A DNA stretch of 64,000 nucleotides from Diploscapter coronatus (lineage: Eukaryota; Nematoda; Chromadorea; Rhabditida; Rhabditidae). The stretch spans positions 15,019,249 to 15,083,248 of the forward strand of contig OZ038423.1 of NCBI GenBank assembly GCA_964036155.1, given 5' to 3'. The notes beneath the pieces were generated by a model. It made no database searches and was not told where the DNA came from. It saw only the letters and a program-made list of their open reading frames with translations. Made by a program: the position numbers and the translations under genes. This document shows positions 12,001 through 20,879 of the stretch, one piece after another; the first letter of the stretch is position 1; every line of letters begins with the position of its first letter.

Positions 12001-12853
12001 TTACCAACTCACTCTCAACTATTATAGTAACGATTTGCTGGGGTTCGTTCTAAAATCATAATTAATATACATGTTCGACGGAATTCTTTCCTACAAAGTC
12101 CAATAATCTTGCGTAAACCAGTGTATAATTTATTGGTGTCTTGTTCTGGAGTGGCTGAGAGTATCGAGCTGAATTATTTTGGAAAAAATCCGATTTTTGC
12201 CCATAGTTGGAAGGGCCACAATTCGCATGCCACAGAGGCCCAATCATTCCCCCATCTTTCCTCTACATTTGATAATTCGCGATACCGAATTCACATATTA
12301 TTATTGTATGTCCGAAATGCATAAACACCCCGCGATCTTATTCTATCTCCGTTTTCAGTCTCCGAACAAACCCGCTCAGGCCTCAAAGCAGCACTCGACT
12401 ATCTTCTGTTCGTCTATCAACAAATCACAGAAACCTTCAGTAACTTAGTTGCGAAGGTGTTGTGTAGTTAAAGAATCAGGTTAGTTGCGTGCAGCAAACC
12501 AACAGACAAATAAAAATTACATACACCCTTGTTAAAAGCCACATAACTCTACCTTGTGAAACTGGGCACAGGCAAAGAATTGGCACCAAATCTAACCACT
12601 AGACAACCATTTACGCCTACTCCATGGAATTCAATACCTTTTGTGTATACAGGGGCTAACTGTTTCTTATAGTTTTTCATCAAGTCGTCCAATAGCCTGT
12701 TTTGAGCTTTAAGAAACTTCATCTGAATTGTGCCTTCGTCTGAAATTCTTATTGAAGGTAGAAACTTTAGATAAAAATGTCAAGTTAGCTTGCAATACCT
12801 GCGGTTGAGTCATCAACTTTCCCTATACTAGACAATGGTTTTGACAGTAGAAT
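9049..12853 (-). CDS. Cys-loop ligand-gated ion channel subunit, copy 1
   Basis: Exons in order: 12853-12799, 12739-12638, 12168-12095, 12049-12005, 11959-11518 (interrupted), 10712-10601, 10392-10273, 10228-10151, 10066-9973, 9628-9585, 9535-9442 and 9311-9049. The product is a pentameric-channel subunit of the lgc type. The ligand domain has a Cys loop with exactly 13 residues between its cysteines, split by an intron (ICALQ then ILNFPFDSQLC). TM1 carries IIPSFILTF, TM2 LGFAAILAFAMVLQ, and TM4 ends the protein. Exon lengths match copy 2 one for one, apart from one extra intron between TM1 and the TM1-TM2 loop. A 322-bp inverted-repeat element splits exon 5, so this copy may be dead. The intron after 9585 has a GC donor. 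The first exon is uncertain: 13323-13219 fits the phase but overlaps a tRNA-like sequence. Ligand unknown. Confidence 0.75.
10725..11328. mobile_element. Non-autonomous DNA transposon, family shared with 39,798-41,994
   Basis: A 604-bp element in an intron of channel copy 1, ending about 10 bp from the acceptor of the next exon. Ends are inverted copies of TTAAAACAGTCT..TGTAATTCTCG and the arms stay similar for over 100 bp. The internal sequence matches parts of the 2.2-kb palindromic element near 40 kb. No transposase frame. Confidence 0.7.
11533..11854. mobile_element. Inverted-repeat element inside exon 5 of channel copy 1
   Basis: 322 bp with ends GGCGCAAG and CTTGCGCC. The inverted arms extend about 40 bp (..TTGTGAAGACAAAGCCAT against ATGACTTTGTTTTCACAA..). 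It separates the WLPDF part of the channel exon from the SYD part that precedes the donor. A related sequence lies at 31,977-32,150. No clear target-site duplication was found. Confidence 0.65.
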
Positions 12854-13217
12854 CTGAATGTTATGCTTTAATATAAAGTTGACATAGATTCATGTCCTCG
12901 TTTCATGAAATCTAAGATATAAATCCAATCATCGCAATTTTCGAATCATTATTTTTGAAAAAACGAATTTTTCAAAGCGCAATATCTCGTCATCTAATGA
13001 TCACGGAAGGCTAGAATCCGATGTAAATATGTTTTAAATCATCTATGGAATGCATAAAAACGATTCCAAATATGTCTTGAGTTGGTGATGAGCTGACTAT
13101 CAATATGGTTTTGTGAACTGATATTTTAGATGAGCGTGTATACCTTATTTCCACTAAATGTACTCTTGGCTTCCCTTTTCTGCATGACTTCTCCCGTTTC
13201 TATATCATACACGCTTA

Positions 13218-13371
13218 CTCTCTCTCTCTCTCTCTCTTTCTCTCGCTCTTTCTTAGCTTTATAGAGCAAACTGATACAAACGATTGTAACGTAGTGGTAG
13301 GTAGTGCGTTGGAAATTTGCCATTATCAATGGCAGTTTCGAATCTCTCGCCTCTGATACTTTTTGATGCAT
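13218..13371 (+). repeat. tRNA-like sequence next to a (CT)n microsatellite
   Basis: 13,282-13,355 resembles a tRNA or tRNA-derived SINE on the plus strand. It has an A-box-like AACGTAGTGGTAGG and a B-box-like GTTTCGAATC about 40 bp downstream. A CT microsatellite (about 13,218-13,252) abuts it. Read on the minus strand the same DNA provides an ATG, 35 codons and a strong donor in the right phase for channel copy 1, so it could be an exapted first exon or a coincidence. A clean cloverleaf was not obtained, so it is probably not a working tRNA. Confidence 0.4.
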
Positions 13372-13752
13372 TTCTATTATATGCTAAATAGTCTTCTGAA
13401 AAAGAGAGGTAGAGAAACTACACGAAAATGGGGAAATATGATACATTTGGCTGAAATCAAGTGTATCTTAGTTGACACCATCCGAGCAATAATTTTTATG
13501 GTCCTACCTGGTGCTCATTTTCATCAAAATCCGTTTCATTTTTAGCGTTGATAATTTTCAATAGAATGCAAAAATATAGGAAATAATTGTGAAAGAATCT
13601 CATGTCACTCTACCTTAGCTCTGACTAGATTAAAATGAGCTAACGAAATGTATAGCAGTCGTTAACAAATAAACAGAAGATAGTTATGCGACTATTTTGA
13701 GATCTCTTTTTCTTAACACCTGCAGTCTGCATTCGAATATTTTCGCACATGT

Positions 13753-13781
13753 ACACACAACACACACACACACACACACAA
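13753..13781. repeat. (CA)n microsatellite
   Basis: A near-perfect CA repeat of about 29 bp between the two channel genes. Confidence 0.8.
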
Positions 13782-14183
13782 GCGCACCATTTTACAGCAG
13801 ACTATAACGTATCATAGCAATAATGACATAAATTCATACTGTAATTATTAAAATTAGAACACTAGTTAAAATTTTTTTATGAATGAGTAACAGTGTACAA
13901 ATATGTTTAGAATTGGATTTGTTGCAATAAATGTTTACTAGAAATTCGCTCTTGCAGTGGCGAACAGAGTTTGGAAACGCATATTTTCAATTTTTGTCTG
14001 ATATATACTTCATTACTTTGTTTCAAGCTTGATGAAATTTTGCCAATATATTTTTAATAAAATAATGCAACCCAGTACAACTTTATCGATTCAGATCACT
14101 TTACTTTCTGAATAGGTCAGTAAAATGATCATGCGTTTCGAAACTTTTGCCGTTACTGCGCGAGTTTCTTGTTTTCATTAAAT

Positions 14184-16552
14184 TTAGTTTATCATTACAA
14201 GCAGATTAATGATAGCGATGTTAGGAAACACGATCAGACAAATGATATGGAATTTGCGATCGAACAAATCAAACATGATTTCAAAGAAATGTCGAATTTT
14301 CTTCGGAGATTTCGAATTTAGATGATTATTTTCTTCCTTAGCTTTCGCGATTCTTTCACTATGTCGATGCTTGATTTTCGACATAGAAAGTACGATTCCA
14401 GTCGATAATGTAACCAGTAGCAAGTTGACGAAATTGTAGACAGCTTGAAAAAATATTTTTTTTTATATTCCAACATACAGTAGCGATCAAAAGTTTGGAA
14501 CAACTGTGATTATGAGTGAGGCCTGATAGATCCTGTTATCATGGTCCAATTTGAATACCAGTTAGCATGCGTATTCTCAACACTGAATTGTGAATTCAAT
14601 CCAAGTTCTATTCAAATTGCTCCAAACTCCTAAATAATTGAAAACACCAGACTGTATTCATAATCACAATTACTCTAAAATTGTGTAGCCACTGTAATTA
14701 ACCTACAAATTTTTGGAATCTCTGCAGTTTGCGGTAGAGAATCTGCCGTAATTTGGAGTATCATCGCGAACGCCAAAATAGCAGTGAAACCAAGATTCAA
14801 CTTGAAAAGTCAACATTTATTTTTTTTTTTAAATATATTTTTGAGAAGTTACCTTCTCCAAGTATGATTTGTATTCAAAATCCGACCAAAACATGCCCAG
14901 CAAAGATAAAAATGTAAGGATAAACGATGGTATGATCAACATGGTAATATGGTAGATATTGTTTCTCTTCAATTCGAACAAATATGTCGTCTAAAATTGT
15001 CTTAATTTTTTTCTGCATTCGTCGCAGGCTGTTCAGAGATTTAGTTTTGAAAAAAAAACCCGAGACATTCCGACCGAAATGACCCGGAATCGGAGTTTCG
15101 AATATCCCTGAGCTGTTGACGTGATTGACAAGATAAACGGTTTTAAAATTAAATTATTTTCCTTACAACTTCATATCTAATTTCCGAATACGAACTTCTC
15201 AAAGTCCAATCCCATACATTTGTCGCAGACCAGTGCCCGTTTGTCTGAATTCAATACTTGAAACGGTTCAACGAAAATGGAAGCGACTGTCTCGGTATAA
15301 TTGAATTTCTGATTAAACGAAGCGTCGACAGTCGTTTCAGTTACTCCGTAGGAATACGACATCAGATGATAATTGCATTCCTGTATATCGAAGGGGAAAT
15401 TCCTTGTCTGAACTCATTATTCAAATTCTTAAGTAATTTCAAAAATCTAACATCCATTTTGCATAGAAACGACGCGACTTCTTTTCTCAGTGTGTAAATT
15501 GTACCATCCCACCAAACCTCGACATTTATGTTTTCTGGAGCACGAACCTCAGTTGTGCTTTGTCTAAACTGTTTGAAATCAATTTTGTTTTGGACAAATA
15601 AAAAGATGCTGAAAACAACTATTCATCCTTTTATTGAGTTATTACAACAGCACAGATAAAAAAGTAACTCTTACGCATCATATGATACCCAATCTGAATC
15701 AGACTTCTTAAAACTCGACCCGCAAAAACTCGCAAAATAGTGTGTCGTATTGAGAGAGGAAAGGGGCATGTCGTCTTTTTATCTCTCGAAACGATTTGCT
15801 ATTTTTTGCGAGTCGAGTTTTGAAAAATCTTATCTGGATGCCAAATTTGCTCATAATTGACAACAATCATGTAAATGTAGTCATAGTCCGATGGTTCGAA
15901 TGCTAATCTCGAGTCTCTCCAAATCTCAAAACATAGTGATTTCTTCAAAAAATCTAGATCTTCTTACCAACACACTCTCGAAGAGCATTTTCACAATTTG
16001 TTGAGGCTCATCCTGAATTATGATTTTACAAAATCTAAAGTTATGTGAAACTATACGAAATCGAGCATTTTTGCATAAATTAAGGAATAGTTAATCGGGA
16101 TTTTGGTTTGTAGCTCCTCAGAATAGCGGGCTGAAAATTTCAATTGCAACAGATAAAGTTTTCATTTTGGAAAATAGATTTTGCCCAGTTGACTTTACCT
16201 TTCGTATACATAGGAGAAAGATTCTTCTGGTAATTTTTAAACAGATCATCGAAAAGTCTATCCTGTATTTTTATGAATTTCATATGGGCTCTATGTTCTT
16301 CTAAAAGTATCAAATTAGAATAGAATCTGGAGTTACAATTAAGTCACCTTTCTCGATATCATTCATTGGTCTTCGACGGGGAATAGAGTTGTGAATTGGA
16401 ATCTGAAGCGCATGTCTATTTGACAAGTTTAAAAAGGCTAATTTTAGGATTACCTGACGACCAAATCTTTCAACTCCGGTATCATTTTGTTGAGTGGAAA
16501 TTTCAGCTATATGAAGAAATAAAATACAGCGAAGACAATTTCCAAATACCAT
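14184..16552 (-). CDS. Cys-loop ligand-gated ion channel subunit, copy 2
   Basis: Exons: 16552-16454, 16402-16348, 16300-16199, 16130-16057, 16012-15968, 15924-15675 (interrupted), 15563-15452, 15407-15288, 15244-15167, 14990-14853, 14800-14707 and 14443-14184. Without the insertion the product is about 431 aa. It starts with a signal peptide (CLRCILFLHIAEIST). The ligand domain has an IWRD motif and a canonical Cys loop (CKMD then TRNFPFDIQEC, 13 residues between cysteines). TM1 (IIPSFILTFLS), TM2 (LGFTAILAFAMILQ), TM3, a basic intracellular loop and TM4 follow. It would form a membrane channel gated by an unknown ligand. Exon lengths equal those of copy 1, so the two arose by tandem duplication. 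A 130-bp palindromic element sits in exon 6 and introduces a stop, so the gene is intact only if that insertion is removed or absent in other alleles. Confidence 0.8.
14476..14697. mobile_element. Tc1/mariner-type MITE with TA flanks
   Basis: 218 bp flanked by TA on both sides. The inverted ends begin CAGTAGCGATCAAAAG on the left and CAGTGGCTACACAATT on the right, and both run into TGTGATTATGA. It sits in the TM2-TM3 intron of channel copy 2, next to the donor. Confidence 0.65.
15701..15830. mobile_element. Palindromic MITE inside exon 6 of channel copy 2
   Basis: About 130 bp. The arms are inverted copies of TTAAAACTCGACCCGCAAAA and TTCAAAACTCGACTCGCAAA. It splits the channel exon between the codons for HPD and SDWVSYD. 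Removing it together with one copy of a GAT flank joins these codons in frame, which supports an insertion. Confidence 0.7.
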
Positions 16553-16920
16553 TTATCCTGCACTTGAGTTTAGTTTTGATTAGTAATGGTCGATAAGTTG
16601 TGCCGGCCTAAATAAACTGTAATCTTGAGTTTAATTTTTTTAGTCACATATTTCTTTCTACAAACACCTGCAGGATACGATTTTGAATATTTAACCATTA
16701 GTATACACACAACAGAAATCTAGACGCAATACCTTTGACTCATTACACATCACATAGAATTTGAATGTTAACTATTGTGTTCGAATATACACAATATTAT
16801 TGGTTAGATTACTATTTGTGTTTTGATCTTAGGAAACGAACGTACGAAAATTTTAATCTCGTATTCATGATTTACTCTACATTGCGTGTGAGTTAGCTTT
16901 TCGAGTTTTATTTATTATTA

Positions 16921-18246
16921 AGAGTGAATGTCAGCAAAAACCAAAGTCTTAACCAAAGAGGTGTTTCCAGGGGTCCGTAGATCTGGCTGATTTCCACATA
17001 TATTGTTCAGTTTTTCACGCTGATTCTCGTGGTGCTATCTATTTTTCGTAAAAATTATCGTATACAGGATTATGGTAACTTAAAGTTTTGACTGACCCGA
17101 CCTCAGGAAAAAATTCATAACTTTCTTATTTGTGGACCAAATCGAACGGGGTTTTCAGCATTGGATAGCCCACGAAAAACTCTACAAATAATGCAACTAC
17201 GACCACTTGCTACAATCAACAATTTCCCACCAAAAATTTCATTTCCGAAAATGCGACCCTGACCGACTGCAGTTTTTCGCGATTTTAACCCCATCGATGT
17301 CTTGGGGAACTGGCTGGAAATAGTCTTATTTTATAGTGAATTTAATTTTGAATAAAAATATGCAACTTTTTCGAAAAATGATGTTGGATCCTGGAGTCAA
17401 ATAACTCGCCGAATGCATAAAATTAGGGTGATTTTCATGAAAGAAAATTTCAAAAATTCATCTCTCTGTGTGTGCATATTCTAGAATAAGTTTTGGAACA
17501 AAAGTTGATCAACTTGAAGATTTCTACAAGATTTCATGGAAAGCTCCGACGTTAACTCACATTACACTTGTAAACAGTGTGCGAATATATAGGGTAACCT
17601 TTTCCCTCCAAAAATAATTTTAAACGTTCCCTTGTTATTTTTACTTTACTCTCCTACTCAATATCTACAAAATTAAAAAAAAGAATAATGAAATTTGGTG
17701 TGAAATACAAGGAGATATGAATTTTTGAAATTTTATTTCATGAAAAACACCCTAATTTTACACATTCGAGACGTTTTTGGCCCCATGATCCCCCATCTTT
17801 TTTCATAAAGCTTATACCCTTTTACGCAGAATTGAATGGGCTTTCAAATAAGATGATTTCCAGCAGGCTTTTCTTCGTATTGATAGGGTCAAAATCGCGA
17901 AAAACTGTCGCCGGTCAGGGTCACTTTTTCGGAAATTAATTTTTTGGTGGGAAATTGTTGATTGTAGCAAGTGGTCGTAGTTGCATTATTTGTAGAGTTT
18001 TTCGTGGGCTATCCAATGCTGAAAACCCCGTTCGATTTGGTCCATAAATAAGGAAGTTATGAATTTTTCCCCGAGGTCGGGTCAGTCAAAACTTCAAGCT
18101 ACCGTAATCCTGCATACGATCATTTTTGTGAAAAACGGATAGCACTATGATGATCAGCGTGAAAAACTGAACAATATATGTGAAAATCAGCCCGATTTGC
18201 GGACCCCTGTTTATACCAACTTTGGTCCTTACTGACATCCACTCGA
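16921..18246. mobile_element. DNA transposon-like element with long terminal inverted repeats
   Basis: The ends are inverted copies: GAGTGAATGTCAGCAAAAAC on the left, and GAGTGGATGTCAGTAAGGAC as the complement of the right. Similarity continues for roughly 400 bp into each arm, including ATATATTGTTCAGTTTTTCA and the block around GGGAAATTGTTGATTGTAGC. The 500-bp centre has no transposase frame. It lies upstream of channel copy 2. Confidence 0.75.
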
Positions 18247-18675
18247 ACAATTATTTCGAAAGTATTCTGTGCGAAAATACGCACCCTTTTTACCCTATTT
18301 TGGTGATTTCGAATGATATTTGACTTCGACTATTTGAGGGATCCTAACCGTGAGTTTTGTGTAATTTCCTTGAAACTCGACGGTGTTTCTTGGACAGATT
18401 TTCCTGCATTCTTTCTATGTTTTGACTGCAGGCTTTTATCGTGTAATCGGGTTCTTCTCCCCGCATCACATTTTCACTTCTCTCTTCGGATCGGGCAGAG
18501 CACGGCTGCTCGTTTATTGTCTGTCCTTTGATTGAATGATGGAATAAAACCCTTGTAATTGGCCTACAACTGTAGTGGGCAGCAATAGTATACATCTACA
18601 CCCAGAGGAAGTCACGCGATTACTAACCGTGTTCGCACATATTCTAGAAAATAATGAGATGACAGCTAAACTTAC

Positions 18676-18748
18676 CAGCCATAATAACAGGAATGACGGA
18701 TTTCATTATGAGTTCCGGCTTCATGACGCTCATAGTGAAAATGTCTAC
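18676..18748 (-). pseudogene. Orphan exon of V-ATPase proteolipid (subunit c)
   Basis: Between the acceptor atttcag and the donor gtaagt lie 24 codons that include SVMKPELIMKSVIPVIMAG. This is the highly conserved TM1-TM2 segment of the V-type ATPase 16-kDa proteolipid, and the exon phase fits that gene. The proteolipid ring carries protons across membranes. The other exons are absent: upstream lies unrelated sequence, and downstream any frame soon stops. Residues before the match (VDIFTM) differ from the usual VGICSM. I take it as a duplicated exon or gene fragment, not a working gene. Confidence 0.65.
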
Positions 18749-18789
18749 CTGAAATGGTTTTACTTTTATTCCCTTCTTTGATATTTTCT

Positions 18790-18932
18790 TAGGCCGTGTT
18801 CATAATTCAGCTCGGCTCGAACAAACAGAAAAATAGTATGCGAAAGTGAGAGGCATGCTCTTTTCGTCTCTCACTTTCGCATACCATTTTTTTTCTGCTT
18901 GCCCGAACCGAGCCGACTTTGTACGCACCCTT
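18790..18932. mobile_element. Palindromic MITE
   Basis: About 143 bp. The outer arms contain CAGCTCGGCTCG and CGAACCGAGCCG. An inner hairpin is made of GTATGCGAAAGTGAGAG and its complement. There is no coding capacity. Confidence 0.6.
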
Positions 18933-19033
18933 AGGAAATCCGATATCAGATTTTGAGCCAGAAAAATATCAATGATAGGCTAAAATATTTTGACAATTTA
19001 GTTTTCGATTTTAAATATAATATAAAATTATAC

Positions 19034-19196
19034 CCCTTAATAGCCCCGAAATAGCTTCATCTTGTCGTACTTTATAGGTGTTTGCAAGTTGGTTGAATTG
19101 CTCGAGATTCTTGATTTTCGTCGGATCGTAGAAAATCACCAGCGGTTGTCGAGCTGATAGTGCATACAGGAAATCCCCGGAGTTTTCTATTTCATG
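19034..19196 (-). CDS. Unidentified exon
   Basis: A 163-bp open exon with acceptor taattttag and donor GGG|gtataat, 54 codons plus one base. It encodes a soluble-looking segment with SARQPLVIFYDPTKIKNL, vaguely thioredoxin-like in pattern but with no CxxC. I do not recognise the family. Neighbouring minus-strand pieces (the 19,632-19,948 block and the V-ATPase exon) may or may not belong to the same gene. Confidence 0.35.
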
Positions 19197-19631
19197 CTAA
19201 AATTACTCGTCTAAAAAATTTCTTTTAGAAATGTACAATAGCAGGTCTGGTTCCCTCTTCGAAATATTTGCCCATCGTATCCCAGGATTAATTGCGAAAA
19301 AATTGACACAGACCAGAATGAAATTCTTTTGAATTTCTTCGAATAAATTTTACTCTTTATTCTCATCAGCCTTATTTTTGCACTGATGGGAAGTAGCACT
19401 CGATTTTGGAAGGACATGTGTATATTATTTCCGGAGCTCTACCATTTAGAAGGTAATCCTGACTTTAGCATTTATTCGTATTTTATTTATTTGGAATTCA
19501 CAAGACATCCAAATCTAAACATAGACAAAAGTTTTTTAATGAGACAGATCGGATAGTATATCTTTTCTCATATTATTTCATAATGTATCTTTTTGATGTC
19601 TTCAGTTTAAAAATTTTTTAAAATTACTTTT

Positions 19632-19948
19632 CTTACATTGTAAAACCCCGAATTTTCTTGTGTAACAGGATAAATGCAGATCATTGGGAATTTCTCGGTA
19701 AGATTTACATTTTCCAATCCTCAATAATAAGTCATACCTCCGAATCTGAAGGTGATAATTATGTTTTGAAAATGCCTTTGATGTTCGAAAGATGCGAATG
19801 TTTGCCCGACATTTTTCGAGATTTCATTCCCTGTAATTTTCAAACGGAGACTTCCGATTTTCGTAACTACTAATTTAAAAATGAAGATCTTCTCTACATT
19901 TTGCAGACATGTCGTCGTTATCTTTAGTCGAACGAAGATATAATTATG
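19632..19948 (-). repeat. Inverted duplication, copy A (copy B at 26,873-27,190)
   Basis: About 317 bp nearly identical to 26,873-27,190 in the opposite orientation. A 71-codon frame is the same in both. On the minus strand this copy contains exon-like segments: acceptor aaattag, an open stretch with TKIGSLRLKITGNEIS, then donor gtatga; and a second piece ending at donor AAT|gtaaga. It may be part of an unrecognised gene that was duplicated. Confidence 0.7.
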
Positions 19949-20696
19949 AAGAAAAGAGAGAATGACATCATATAACAAACGTTAATGATGGAAAATACAG
20001 ATATCCAAAAATATCGAAGTTATAGGATTCAGAAATCAGCTTACGTAAATCCCCTCTCAGGATCGATAATTTACATATCTCCATTCTGCATATTCGGTGC
20101 TGGATGCTTGTTGACAAAATGATTCTCTAGATTTTCAACATATTTTTGCTATTCTTCGATGTAAATCTGAGATTCGGTTGGAATGATGAAAATCCAGTTT
20201 CATCGATTTGTAAAAACTGAAACTTTTTGACATGATGATGAAGAAATCATTGGATAAAAAGATTAGTTAAGAAATTTCCTCTCTGTTAATTAAAAAGCAT
20301 ACGTCTGATCAGTCAATCTTGCATATCGAGTTTCGTATTGATTGCCGAATTCCTTTTGATAATATTAAACTCGTTTTTCAATAGGAGTTCGAATGTCGAT
20401 AGTGTCGATACTTTATGATATTGTTATTTTAATTTCGGCTGTTAGAGGAACTATCACTTCAGTTAAGTTGCCGGTCCTGAAATTCGTCAAAGTTTCAGAT
20501 TTGAAATTCAAAATAATAAATGATAGATCATTTTTTAAAATTTTCTAGACTTGTCCCATTATGTGGGGTTGCCTACCTTCTGTAATAGTATAGTCGATCT
20601 ATCCTAGCCACACAGGACTAGTAGCCCGTCTCGAAAACAGACTGTTATTGTGTGCAACAGCCGAGGGATTTTAGGCAAATTTTTCGTGGCTTTATC

Positions 20697-20805
20697 TACT
20701 ACCAACATTTCTTAGCCCTTTTGATTTGGATCGAGATGAGGACACAAACTTAAGACCATGCTCTAGACAGTGACACACAACTACTGCGCTAGACCACCAC
20801 AATTG
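20697..20805 (-). other. Weak tRNA-like or SINE-like sequence
   Basis: On the minus strand an A-box-like TAGCGCAGTAG lies about 55 bp before a B-box-like TCTCGATCC. The arms do not pair into a convincing cloverleaf. It is probably a tRNA-derived relic. Confidence 0.2.
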
Positions 20806-20879
20806 AAAGCATTTTGAATAAAATTCGATATTACTTTTAATCATTTATTTTTTAAACAAAATAAGATATATTGATCAAC

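Noticed and set aside
20697..20805. Functional tRNA gene
   Set aside because: A and B boxes are only approximate, their spacing is odd and no acceptor stem pairs.
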